Assembly: GCA_937951625.1 (NCBI GenBank) | Contig: CALFBP010000033.1 | Span: 1 to 64,000, forward strand | From: an uncultured Thermoguttaceae bacterium | Lineage (GTDB): Bacteria; Planctomycetota; Planctomycetia; Pirellulales; Thermoguttaceae | DNA: 64,000 bases | Direction: 5' to 3' | Part shown: one piece after another, positions 18,000-26,076 of the stretch | Layout: every line of letters begins with the position of its first letter | Position numbering within the stretch: the first letter of the stretch is position 1 | Translations under genes and position numbers: made by a program | Notes under the pieces: generated by a model | Told to the model about the DNA's origin: nothing | What the model saw: only the letters and a program-made list of their open reading frames with translations | Databases searched by the model: none

Positions 18000-18434
18000 C
18001 TAATTCCTAGCGGAGTTGCTTCGAGAGGCCGCGGTGGCTTGTGTTGCCTCGTCATCGGCCACGCCGCGGAGGATGAACTGCTCGACGGTGCGGAGATCGT
18101 GGCCGCCGATCAATCGCCGCAAGCGCCAACCGCTGGGGGTTTTGCGATAGACCACGATTTGCGGGATGGGCCCGCCTTCGGTGAGTTTCGCGGCTAGTTC
18201 CGTCTCTTCGTCAACATCGACCTGGGCGAAGGCCACGTTCTGGAGAATGCCTCCGCGCTTAAGTTCGGGAATCACCTTGAGTTTCATCTCCTGGCAAGCC
18301 GGGCACCAAGTCGCCCCCACGACCACCACAAGTGGATAGCCTTTTTCAATTGTTGCCTTATGGGCCTCACCGTAGCTTTCCGAGCCACCCCCCAAAAAAA
18401 CAACCTGCAACACGACGACCAACCCCAGACTCAT
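18000..18434 (-). CDS. Membrane-anchored or exported thioredoxin-like protein
   Basis: 144 residues; ATG at 18434 with AAGGAGCT upstream. A short hydrophobic N-terminus (MSLGLVVVLQVVFLGGG) suggests export or anchoring. The thioredoxin core is clear: LVVVVGATWCPACQEMK with active-site Cys44 and Cys47, AFAQVDVDEETELAAKL, and the cis-Pro loop GGPIPQIVVY. The CPAC motif differs from the CGPC of cytoplasmic thioredoxin and fits a periplasmic disulfide role. It is convergent with the pseudopilin operon and has no operon partner. Confidence 0.85.
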   Translation of the reverse strand: MSLGLVVVLQVVFLGGGSESYGEAHKATIEKGYPLVVVVGATWCPACQEMKLKVIPELKRGGILQNVAFAQVDVDEETELAAKLTEGGPIPQIVVYRKTPSGWRLRRLIGGHDLRTVEQFILRGVADDEATQATAASRSNSARN

Positions 18435-18911
18435 CGCTCGTTAGCTCCTTGAGGCAACCTTGAAAGGAATCGAGTTCGGCTGGTACATGGCGCAATCCCA
18501 AACACCCGTGTTATGCGCGGAATCGAGGGAACCCTGTCCTCATCCATGGAGTTTGGGCGATGTTCGTTGCACATCCTGACCGGGTCGGCTACTGACCCGC
18601 GCGGGACACCGGGGACCACCCCCCCCGGTGCTTCGCCGCCCGGCTAGGATTTCGGCATGACAGCCTTTCCCCTTGGCGGCGCGTGGCGACGGAGATGCCG
18701 CCTCCCATGCCGACCATCGTGTCAAACGACCGCTTAAGGCAGGCAAGCCACGATTCATTGCGGCCAGTACAGTGTATCGGGATGCTTCCGAGGATCAAGT
18801 CAGTGGCGGAAAAATTTTCTGGCTGGGGGCTTCGGGCCCTTTTTTCCGAGTGTATCGTCAGCTCCGCCCGACGATCGCCCAACTCCTGGCGTCACATGAA
18901 GTTGAGGGTCA
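18435..18911. other. Intergenic stretch without a supported gene
   Basis: About 480 bp between divergent genes. It contains a 6-bp hairpin, CGGGTC/GACCCG at 18581-18599, and a minus-strand open frame at 18589-18882 with a fair Shine-Dalgarno but no recognisable protein character. The right end carries the promoter of the gene at 18951. Nothing else is supported. Confidence 0.5.
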
Positions 18912-18941
18912 TTGAGACCTCAGCCCTCGGGGTGTTATAAT
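18912..18941 (+). promoter_or_regulatory. Sigma-70-type promoter of the 18951 gene, near-leaderless
   Basis: TTGAGA (18912-18917), an 18-bp spacer, then a perfect TATAAT (18936-18941). The ATG at 18951 is only 9 bases beyond the -10 box, so transcription should begin about three bases before or at the start codon. No Shine-Dalgarno precedes the gene, which agrees with a leaderless message. Confidence 0.65.
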
Positions 18942-18950
18942 TTCCGCTCC

Positions 18951-19958
18951 ATGAAACTGCGCGTGGGCATTGTCGGCTTGGGAGAATCTTGGGAGCACCG
19001 GCATCGGCCGGCCTTGCGGAGTCTCGCGGACCGGTTCGAGGTCCGCGCGGTTTGCGACCAGGTGAAGCATCGTGCCCAATGGGCGGCGGCCGAGTTTGGG
19101 GCGAAAGCCATCGACGGATTTCGGGCCTTGGCCGAGCGTCGCGACGTGGATGCGGTGCTCATTTTGGGTCCCCAGTGGTATAACCCGTTGCCTATCTTAG
19201 CGGCCTGTAGCGCTGGGAAGGCGGTCTATTTGGGACAGGGGGTGGAGCTGGAAGCGGAATGGAGCGAAATGGTTCGTCGTCGCGTGGAGGAGGCGGGCAT
19301 CGCCTTCATGGTTGAGTTCTTGCGCCGCCAATCGCCCGCCAGCGTTCGCTTGAAGGAATTGGTCGCCACGCATCTGGGGCCGCCACGATTGCTGTTTTGT
19401 CATCACCGCTTGCCCATCGCCGAGGTTCGCCCACATACTCCCACCTGCCGTCTGCCTCCCTCGCTTCGTCAAGAACTAGTGGAACTGGTCGATTGGTGCC
19501 GTTACGTGGTCGGTGCGGAGCCGCACTGGGTGACAGGGATTCGCTACACGGGCTCGGACAGCGGGGGTCCAGAGTATCAGATGATGAGTCTTGACTTCTC
19601 GCCCGGTGGCGAGCCAGGAACAGGCGCCGTCGCGCAGATCAGTTGCGGCCGCTATTTCCCTGCTCGATGGTCCGAGGCCATCCACTACCGTCCCCTGGCC
19701 TCGCTTCAAGTATGTTGCGAGCGGGGCATCGCCTTCGTCGATCTGCCCACAACCTTGATCTGGTTCGACGACGCGGGCCGACATCAAGAGGTGCTCGACA
19801 GCGAACGTCCCACAACCGAGCAACTCTTCACCCAGTTCCACCGCGCCGTGACCAGCCTGGTCCGCAAGAGCCGCGATTTGGACGACGCCTGTCGGGCCAT
19901 GGCGATCGTGGATCGGGCCACTGAAAGTTTCCTTCAAGGCATGCGCCTGCCGGTGTGA
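18951..19958 (+). CDS. Gfo/Idh/MocA-fold protein lacking the EKP motif
   Basis: 335 residues. A Rossmann N-terminus (KLRVGIVGLGESWEHRHRPAL, RFEVRAVCDQVKHRAQWAAAEFGA, RDVDAVLILGPQWYNPLPILAACSAGKAVYLGQGVELE) and an alpha/beta C-domain place it in the Gfo/Idh/MocA dehydrogenase family. The family EKP motif, whose Lys takes part in catalysis, is replaced here by GQG. So either it no longer oxidises sugars or it uses another residue. It is the first gene of the polysaccharide export unit: the permease gene begins 2 bp after its stop or overlaps it. A role in nucleotide-sugar or glycan handling is inference from context. Confidence 0.75.
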   Translation: MKLRVGIVGLGESWEHRHRPALRSLADRFEVRAVCDQVKHRAQWAAAEFGAKAIDGFRALAERRDVDAVLILGPQWYNPLPILAACSAGKAVYLGQGVELEAEWSEMVRRRVEEAGIAFMVEFLRRQSPASVRLKELVATHLGPPRLLFCHHRLPIAEVRPHTPTCRLPPSLRQELVELVDWCRYVVGAEPHWVTGIRYTGSDSGGPEYQMMSLDFSPGGEPGTGAVAQISCGRYFPARWSEAIHYRPLASLQVCCERGIAFVDLPTTLIWFDDAGRHQEVLDSERPTTEQLFTQFHRAVTSLVRKSRDLDDACRAMAIVDRATESFLQGMRLPV

Positions 19959-19960
19959 GA

Positions 19961-20815
19961 ATGGCTGGATCCTCCGCTCCGCTGCCGGGCGTTGAACCGC
20001 CCCTGACGCTCATCCGCCCTGGTCGCGGGTGGCAGGCGTTGAACGTCGGCGAGTTATGGCGCTACCGCGAACTGCTGTTTTTTCTCGCCTGGCGCGACAT
20101 CAAGGTGCGCTACAAGCAGACGGTGCTCGGCGTGGCTTGGGCCGTCCTCCAGCCGGTCCTCGCCACGATCGTGTTCGCCGTGTTCTTTGGAAGGCTTGGC
20201 GGCCTGGACCAGCACACGACCCTCCCGTATCCCGTGTTCGTGTACGCGGGAATGCTGGCCTGGGGCTTTTTTGCCGAAGCGGTCAGTCAAGCCAGCCAGA
20301 GCCTGATCGCCAGCGCCAACCTGCTGACCAAAGTCTATTTCCCGCGACTCCTCGTTCCGGCCGCGGCCGTGGCTGGCTTGTTGGTGGACTTCGCCATTTC
20401 GCTGGCCGTGATGGCGGTCTTGATGGGCTTTTACGGCATCGCTCCGAAGGCGACCGTTTTCATCGTCCCCTTGCTCATGCTAGCGACCGTCGTAGCCGCG
20501 CTGGGGGTCGGAATGCTGCTGGCAGCCCTGACAGTCACCTACCGCGATTTTCGCTACATCGTGCCGTTTCTGCTGCAAATCTGGATGTTCGCCAGCCCGG
20601 TCGCCTATCCCTTGACCCTCGTGCCCGAGCGGTGGAGGATCGCGTACAGCCTGAATCCCCTGGCAGGGATCATCGACGGTTTCCGCAGTTGCCTGTTGGG
20701 CGAGCCAATCCAAACGATGAGCGTGGCGATTTCCACGTGCGTTGCCGTGATCCTGTTGATCGCGGGCGCCGCGTGGTTCCGTCGCTGGGAACGCCGTTTC
20801 GCCGACATCGTATGA
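19961..20815 (+). CDS. ABC-2 type polysaccharide export permease (Wzm/TagG-like)
   Basis: About 284 residues. Start taken at the ATG 19961; a GTG at 19955 overlapping the previous stop (GTGA) is an alternative. The cytoplasmic start ELLFFLAWRDIKVRYKQTVLGVAWAVLQPVLATIVFAVFFGRL is the signature of O-antigen and teichoic-acid exporter permeases. About six membrane helices follow, with FASPVAYPLTLVPERWRIAYSLNPLAGIIDGFRSCLLG near the end, also typical. It pairs with the ATPase that overlaps it by 4 nt. Together they should move a lipid-linked glycan across the inner membrane. Confidence 0.93.
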   Translation: MAGSSAPLPGVEPPLTLIRPGRGWQALNVGELWRYRELLFFLAWRDIKVRYKQTVLGVAWAVLQPVLATIVFAVFFGRLGGLDQHTTLPYPVFVYAGMLAWGFFAEAVSQASQSLIASANLLTKVYFPRLLVPAAAVAGLLVDFAISLAVMAVLMGFYGIAPKATVFIVPLLMLATVVAALGVGMLLAALTVTYRDFRYIVPFLLQIWMFASPVAYPLTLVPERWRIAYSLNPLAGIIDGFRSCLLGEPIQTMSVAISTCVAVILLIAGAAWFRRWERRFADIV

Positions 20816-22086
20816 CGCAGCCTGCTATTCGGATCGACCGACTCGGCAAGCAATATCGGCTCGGCGTGCGCGCCGCCGCCTACCTTACCCTGCGCGACAC
20901 GATCATGGCCGCGCTGACCGCGCCCTGGCGGCGTTGGGCCTACCTGTCGGGAAAGACCAACGAGGCCGAGACCATTTGGGCCCTCAAGGAAGTCTCCCTC
21001 GAAATACCACCCGGGGAAGTCGTGGGCATTATCGGCCGCAATGGGGCGGGCAAGAGCACCCTGCTGAAGATCCTCGCCCGGATCACCGATCCCACCGAAG
21101 GGACCGCGGAGATTCGCGGTCGCGTGGGCAGCTTGCTCGAGGTGGGCACGGGGTTTCATCCCGAATTGACCGGCCGGGAAAACATCTTCCTCAGCGGCGC
21201 GATCCTCGGCATGACCGCCGCCGAGACGCGGCGCAAGTTCGACGAAATCGTCGCCTTCGCCGAGATGGAACCGTTCCTCGACACGCCGGTGAAATACTAT
21301 TCCAGCGGCATGTACACCCGACTGGCCTTCGCCGTGGCTGCCCATCTTGAGCCTGAAATCCTCCTCGTCGACGAGGTGCTTGCCGTGGGCGATGCCGCGT
21401 TTCAAAAAAAGTGTTTGGGCAAGATGGGCGAAGTCGTTCATTCAGGTCGGACCATCCTTTTCGTCAGCCACAACATGGGGGCCGTGCGGCGACTGTGTGC
21501 CCGCACGATCTGGCTCCACGCCGGGCGCCTGCGGGCCTATGGCGACACGGAGGAAGTCGTCACGGATTATCTTCGCGACACCGAGCCTTCGGAATCGCTC
21601 GACGTGGTTCGAGCCAAACTGGCGACCGTGCCCGCCGATCCGGTGTTACGCTTCCTCGACGTCCGCGTGGAACAGCACGGCCGCGAGACGCTCTTCGTCG
21701 GCAACGGCGATCCGATCGAAGTCGAGATCGCCTACGAGGTCCGCGAGTCGGCCCGAGGGCTTCGGGTCTATCTCGATCTTTACGACGAACTGGAAAACCT
21801 GCTGTTTCGCACGTTCCACGACGAGGATTGCGACACCGCGCCGGTCTTGCAGCCGGGTCGGTATTGTTCGCGGGCGACGATCCCCGGCCGGTTGCTTGCC
21901 CCTCGCGATTACCGGCTGGTGGCGAGAGCGACGATCCATAACGTGCGGGAATGCCTGCCGGCCGACGGCATCGCCCTGGCCTTGCGCGTGCAGCCCACCG
22001 GGCCGCTGAATCGCGCCTACCCTCACGAGCCCATCCGCGGCAAGCTCCAACCCGCGATCCCCTGGGAGATCCGCCGTGTCGCTTAA
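20812..22086 (+). CDS. Polysaccharide ABC exporter ATPase with C-terminal glycan-binding domain (Wzt-like)
   Basis: 424 residues; the ATG overlaps the permease stop as ATGA. Residues 1-250 are an ABC ATPase: Walker A GRNGAGKST, the family segment VGSLLEVGTGFHPELTGRENIFLSG, a signature YYSSGMYTRLAFAVA in place of LSGGQ (usual in this subfamily), Walker B EILLVDEVLAVGD and switch His in ILFVSHNMGAV. Residues about 275-420 form a Wzt-type C-terminal domain (VLRFLDVRVEQHGRETLFVGNGDPIEVEIAYEV), which in O-antigen systems recognises the finished chain end. So the exporter probably reads a capped glycan. A GT4 gene follows, overlapping by 11 nt. Confidence 0.93.
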   Translation: MTQPAIRIDRLGKQYRLGVRAAAYLTLRDTIMAALTAPWRRWAYLSGKTNEAETIWALKEVSLEIPPGEVVGIIGRNGAGKSTLLKILARITDPTEGTAEIRGRVGSLLEVGTGFHPELTGRENIFLSGAILGMTAAETRRKFDEIVAFAEMEPFLDTPVKYYSSGMYTRLAFAVAAHLEPEILLVDEVLAVGDAAFQKKCLGKMGEVVHSGRTILFVSHNMGAVRRLCARTIWLHAGRLRAYGDTEEVVTDYLRDTEPSESLDVVRAKLATVPADPVLRFLDVRVEQHGRETLFVGNGDPIEVEIAYEVRESARGLRVYLDLYDELENLLFRTFHDEDCDTAPVLQPGRYCSRATIPGRLLAPRDYRLVARATIHNVRECLPADGIALALRVQPTGPLNRAYPHEPIRGKLQPAIPWEIRRVA

Positions 22087-23329
22087 TCGTGTCGACAACG
22101 GCCGCGCTGACAGTGCGTCACTCCCCAAGGTGCTGTCTGGTCGGCGGGTCCTCATGGTGTTGGGCTGTTTGGACTTGGGCGGGTCGGAACGTCAGGCTCT
22201 GCACGCGGCGGGCGTTCTTCGCCGTTTGGGGGCCGAAGTCCAGGTCTGGGCCTTCCGTCCCACAGGACGCGCCGCCACGCTCTGCGAACAGATGGGCATT
22301 CCTTGGCGCTACGTCCCGGAGCCGTGGGGTTGGGGTCCGCTGCGATGGCCCTTGATGATCGCCCGACTCGCCCAAACTTTCCGCCGCGCCCTGCCCGACC
22401 TCCTCTTGCCCTACACCGCCTTTCCCAACGTCGTCTGCGGTCTTGTCTGGCGTTTCACGGGCGCGCGGACGTGCATTTGGAACCAGCGGGACACAGGCAT
22501 GGGGCTGGACTCGCCCACCGTGCCTTGGGCAGTACGCAATACCCCTTTGTTCCTCAGCAATTCCCAAGTCGGTAAGGATTTCCTGGTCGAGCGCCTGGGC
22601 GTGGCGCCGCGGCGGATCCGCGTGGTGCCCAATGCGGTCGCGCTGCATCGCCCGCAAGCAGACCGCGCCGCATGGCGAGCGCGGCTCGGGGCCGACGCCT
22701 CATGCCTCGTCGCTTGTATGGTCGCCAACATCCATCGCAACAAGGACCACGCCACGTTGGTCCGTGCCTGGAAAACGGTGGTCGAAACGCTTAACGCGCA
22801 ACGCCGATCGGCCGTGTTGGCGTTGGCGGGCAGGCCGGATGAGACTGAGGATTTGCTGCGCTTGATACATGCTTGGCGACTGACGGACGCGATCCGCATC
22901 CTCGGCGAAGTGGAGGACGTCGCCGGTTTGTTGTCGGCCGTCGATCTGGCGGTCTTCAGCTCGCGTTCCGAGGGCTGCCCCAACGCCGTTCTTGAATCGA
23001 TGGCCGCTGGCTTGGCCGTGGTGGCCACCGATTGTCCAGGCGTTCGCGAAGCGGTTGGCGAGACGGGCCTCGCCTGGCTCGCCCCGCCCGGCGATCCCGA
23101 GGCCTTCGCCCACCTGATGCTCCAACTCGCCGACCATCCCGAGCTGCGTGCGGAACTGGGTTTAAACAATCGCCGGCGCGTGGAGAAAGAATTCACCTTG
23201 GAGCGGCTGGAAGCGCGTTTGGCCACCCTCGTGCCGACGGCCTTGGAAAGTCGCCGTTGGCCGGAAGACGTGGAAAGCAGCGCTGCGGAAGCATCGGCCG
23301 GTCCAGCGCGAGATCGAGCACGCTCGTAG
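22076..23329 (+). CDS. GT4-family glycosyltransferase
   Basis: 417 residues from a GTG at 22076, with GGGAGAT six bases upstream and an 11-nt overlap with the exporter ATPase. GT-B fold: N-terminal RVLMVLGCLDLGGSERQALHAAGVLRRLGAEVQVWAF, C-terminal nucleotide-sugar domain VACMVANIHRNKDHATLVRAW, IRILGEVEDVAGLLSAVDLAVFSSRSEGCPNAVLESMAAGLAVVATDCPGVREAV with the EX7E element (SEGCPNAVLE). It likely adds sugars to the glycan exported by the ABC pair. Donor and acceptor are unknown. It ends the four-gene unit; 159 bp follow. Confidence 0.92.
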   Translation: MSLNRVDNGRADSASLPKVLSGRRVLMVLGCLDLGGSERQALHAAGVLRRLGAEVQVWAFRPTGRAATLCEQMGIPWRYVPEPWGWGPLRWPLMIARLAQTFRRALPDLLLPYTAFPNVVCGLVWRFTGARTCIWNQRDTGMGLDSPTVPWAVRNTPLFLSNSQVGKDFLVERLGVAPRRIRVVPNAVALHRPQADRAAWRARLGADASCLVACMVANIHRNKDHATLVRAWKTVVETLNAQRRSAVLALAGRPDETEDLLRLIHAWRLTDAIRILGEVEDVAGLLSAVDLAVFSSRSEGCPNAVLESMAAGLAVVATDCPGVREAVGETGLAWLAPPGDPEAFAHLMLQLADHPELRAELGLNNRRRVEKEFTLERLEARLATLVPTALESRRWPEDVESSAAEASAGPARDRARS

Positions 23330-23411
23330 GCCGTTGGGCCAAATGCCACAACGAACAAATTCGGCCAGCCCAGCCGGGCTCCCCTCCTCGTAATTCTTTT
23401 CGTTGAATCGT

Positions 23412-23417
23412 TATAAT
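23412..23417 (+). promoter_or_regulatory. Candidate -10 box upstream of the lipid cassette
   Basis: A perfect TATAAT lies 71 bases before the ATG at 23489, in the gap after the glycosyltransferase gene. No good -35 hexamer lies 16-18 bp upstream, so support is the -10 box and the position only. It would separate the lipid cassette from the glycan unit. Confidence 0.35.
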
Positions 23418-23488
23418 ACGGGCAGGCATGCCATGCCGCAGTGTGCGTCGTTCGGGGACCCTGAGATAACCGGTCGGAGCGCAAAGCC

Positions 23489-24847
23489 ATGGTTCGCAAC
23501 TCATCAACGGTAGAAGTCGAAACAGATCGCGTTACGGCGCGCCGCGACGTTTGGCGAGGTACGAAGGAAGCGGCGCCTGAAGAAAGTCGAGCGACCCCCT
23601 CGCCGCCCGGGTTAGCGCCTCAGGCAGGATCAGAGACGAGTCGATGGGATCGTTGGGTCGCCCAGCGGATGTTGCGGGCCCTGGGCAGCCCACCCGTTCG
23701 GATCGTGCTGGCCAGCGGAGAGGAGGTGGGGGTATCCGACGCTGCCCCCGTCGCTCGAGTCCTGCTCCGGGACCATGCCACGCTTTGGAAGCTGGCCGCG
23801 CGGCCTCGGCTCGAATTCGGCGAGGCCTACAGCGATGGGCGATTGGAGGTGGAGGGCGACTTGGCGGAACTCTTGACGGCGGCCTACCGCGCCGCGGCTG
23901 CCGCAAGCCCGCTAGGCAAAATCCGCCCCTCCTGGCGTGCGCGTTGGGCCAATGCGTTGCAATCGAACACGCTCTCGGGCTCGAAACGCCACATCCATCA
24001 TCACTACGACATCGGCAACGATTTTTACCAACTTTGGCTCGACAAGGAACTCGTCTACACCTGCGCTTACTTCGCCGAACCGAGCCTCGGCCTGGAACAA
24101 GCGCAGCGAGCCAAGATGGAATACGTCTGCCGCAAGGTGTGGCTGCGGCCGGGCGAGACCGTGTTCGAGGCGGGCTGCGGATGGGGGGCGCTGGCGCTGT
24201 ATATGGCCCGGCATTATGGCGTCGCGGTCCGCGCATTCAACATCTCGCGGGAACAAATCGCCTATGCCCGACGCCGTGCTCAGGCCGAAGGGCTCGCTGC
24301 CCAAGTCGAGTTCATCGAGGACGACTATCGGAACATGTCGGGCCAGTGCGATGCCTTCGTGTCGGTGGGAATGATGGAACACGTGGGGCCGAATCATTAC
24401 CGCGAATTCGCCCAAACGATCCACCGCGTGCTCAAGCCGCGCGGCCGGGGCTTGATTCACACCATCGGCCAGAGCTGCACGGGCGGGGCGGTGAATCCTT
24501 GGATTCGTCGGCGAATTTTTCCCGGCGCTTATCCCCCTTCCCTCAAGCAGATCGCCGCCATGCTCGAACCGTGGCACTTCGTCGTGCTCGACGTGGAAAA
24601 CCTCCGCTACCACTATGCGGAGACGCTGCGGCACTGGCTCGCCCGGTTCGACGCCGCCGAAGAGCGGGTGCGGGCGATGTTCGATGAACGATTCGTGCGG
24701 ATGTGGCGGTTGTATTTGACGGGGTCGATGGCCGCGTTTCGGACCGGGGCCCTGGAATTGTTCCAGGTCGTCTTCGCGCGACCGGAGGCTGACGGCCTTC
24801 CTTGGACTCGGGCCGGGATCTACCGCGATTTCCATGGAGCGCTGTGA
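23489..24847 (+). CDS. cfa: Cyclopropane-fatty-acyl-phospholipid synthase-family methyltransferase
   Basis: 452 residues. After about 60 non-conserved residues come the CFA N-domain (LRDHATLWKLAARPRLEFGEAYSDGRLEVEGDLAELL) and the AdoMet domain: HHHYDIGNDFYQLWLDKELVYTCAYF, EAGCGWGALALYMARHYGV, FNISREQIAYARRRAQ, DAFVSVGMMEHVGPNHY, FPGAYPPSL and RHWLARFDAAEERVRAMFDERFVRMWRLYL. It transfers a methylene from S-adenosylmethionine to a double bond of membrane lipids. The next gene, a reductase-like flavoprotein, overlaps it by 14 nt, so the product may be reduced to a methyl branch rather than kept as a ring; that is inference. Confidence 0.93.
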   Translation: MVRNSSTVEVETDRVTARRDVWRGTKEAAPEESRATPSPPGLAPQAGSETSRWDRWVAQRMLRALGSPPVRIVLASGEEVGVSDAAPVARVLLRDHATLWKLAARPRLEFGEAYSDGRLEVEGDLAELLTAAYRAAAAASPLGKIRPSWRARWANALQSNTLSGSKRHIHHHYDIGNDFYQLWLDKELVYTCAYFAEPSLGLEQAQRAKMEYVCRKVWLRPGETVFEAGCGWGALALYMARHYGVAVRAFNISREQIAYARRRAQAEGLAAQVEFIEDDYRNMSGQCDAFVSVGMMEHVGPNHYREFAQTIHRVLKPRGRGLIHTIGQSCTGGAVNPWIRRRIFPGAYPPSLKQIAAMLEPWHFVVLDVENLRYHYAETLRHWLARFDAAEERVRAMFDERFVRMWRLYLTGSMAAFRTGALELFQVVFARPEADGLPWTRAGIYRDFHGAL

Positions 24848-26003
24848 CGTTCTCATTGTCGGCGGCGGTCCCGCCGGGTCTTCCTGTGCCCGGCGACTGG
24901 CCAGTGCTGGGATGGACGTGCTGGTCCTCGACAAGGCGGTGTTTCCCCGCGACAAGGTCTGCGCCGGTTGGATCAGCCCCGCCGTGATCGACGAACTCGA
25001 ACTCGACGTGGCCGACTACGCCAAAAGCCGGGTCTTTCAGCCCATCTCGGCGTTTCGCATTGGCCTGGAAGCCGGCCCAACCCTGGAAATCGACTATCCT
25101 CGACCGGTCAGCTACGGCATCCGCCGCTGCGAATTCGACCACTATTTGCTTGAGCGCTGCGGCGCCCGACTGAGGTTGGGCGAGGCCGTCAAGTCGCTGG
25201 TCCGCGAGTCGGACGGGTGGGTCATCAACGACCGCTACCGGGCCCCCATGCTAGTCGGCGCTGGCGGACATTTCTGCCCCGTGGCGCAGTGGTTGCAAAA
25301 ACGTTCCGGAAAACCGAAGGAGGAAACGCTCATCGCGGCCCAGGAGGCGGAGTTTCTTCTCGATGAGCGTCAGCGTGTCGAGTGCCGCGTGGAGGGCCAC
25401 CAGCCCGAGTTGTACTTCTGCCGCGACCTGTCGGGCTACGGTTGGTGTTTCCGCAAGGGCGACTACGTGAACGTGGGATTGGGCCGGTTCGACCCCCGCC
25501 GACTTCCCGAGCAGACAGCCGCCTTCCACCAGCGTTTGCAAGACGAAGGCCGTCTTCCCGCCGGCGCGACCGGCAAGTTCCGCGGGCACGCCTATTTGCT
25601 TTTCACTCATGCCAACCGCGAAATGGTAGGCGAAGGCGTGCTCTTGGTGGGCGACGCGGCCGGTCTGGCCTATGCCGAAAGCGGCGAAGGCATCCGCCCG
25701 GCGATCGAGTCCGGCCTACTGGCTGCCAATGTCCTACTGGGTCGCGGTGCGGGACTTCCGAAGGGCCACGCCTCCCACGGCGCCGCCGCGGGCGATGGCC
25801 GCGACCGTTATCGACGCGAATTTTTAGAACGCTATCGGGACCTATTGGAACACAGGTTCGGGCCGCGCCGCGTGGCCCCGCGGCGCGAAGCGTCGCGACT
25901 GCGGCGGACGATCGCGGCCTTGCTCATGAGCCAACGATGGTTCGTTCGCAAGGTGGTCCTCGACCGGTGGTTCCTGCGTTCGAGCATCGCCCCGCTGGAC
26001 TGA
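24834..26003 (+). CDS. Geranylgeranyl-reductase-family FAD oxidoreductase
   Basis: 389 residues. FAD-binding motif CDVLIVGGGPAGSSCARRLASAGMDVLVLDKAVFPRDKVCAGWISP at the start, where PRDKVCAGW stands for the family's PxxKxCGG. A second motif, VLLVGDAAGLAYAESGEGIRPAIESG, lies near residue 270, with a C-terminal Arg-rich helix. Relatives reduce isoprenoid double bonds or hydroxylate aromatic rings. It overlaps the cfa-like gene by 14 nt, so the two are probably made together and act on the same lipid. The substrate cannot be read from sequence; alternatives are carotenoid, quinone or archaeal-type isoprenoid chains. Confidence 0.85.
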   Translation: MERCDVLIVGGGPAGSSCARRLASAGMDVLVLDKAVFPRDKVCAGWISPAVIDELELDVADYAKSRVFQPISAFRIGLEAGPTLEIDYPRPVSYGIRRCEFDHYLLERCGARLRLGEAVKSLVRESDGWVINDRYRAPMLVGAGGHFCPVAQWLQKRSGKPKEETLIAAQEAEFLLDERQRVECRVEGHQPELYFCRDLSGYGWCFRKGDYVNVGLGRFDPRRLPEQTAAFHQRLQDEGRLPAGATGKFRGHAYLLFTHANREMVGEGVLLVGDAAGLAYAESGEGIRPAIESGLLAANVLLGRGAGLPKGHASHGAAAGDGRDRYRREFLERYRDLLEHRFGPRRVAPRREASRLRRTIAALLMSQRWFVRKVVLDRWFLRSSIAPLD

Positions 26004-26037
26004 ACCGGCGTGCCGCCTTTCGGCACGACACCGACCC

Positions 26038-26067
26038 TTGTTGTCCTTGCCCTTGGCGTAGTACGAT
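26038..26067 (+). promoter_or_regulatory. Candidate promoter of the MMPL gene, near-leaderless
   Basis: TTGTTG (26038-26043), an 18-bp spacer and TACGAT (26062-26067) lie so close to the ATG at 26077 that only 9 bases separate the -10 box from the start codon. This is the same geometry as the promoter at 18912-18941. No Shine-Dalgarno is visible. The hexamers are weaker, so confidence is lower. Confidence 0.4.
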
Positions 26068-26076
26068 GACGGCGGC

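Noticed and set aside
18589-18882. 97-codon minus-strand gene upstream of the thioredoxin gene
   Set aside because: It has an AGGAG-like site but unusual composition, no recognisable motif and no hydrophobic pattern; support too weak.
20029-20811. Extended N-terminus of the exporter ATPase
   Set aside because: The upstream part of this frame is the permease gene read in another frame; the ATGA overlap at 20812 and the family start fix the real beginning.
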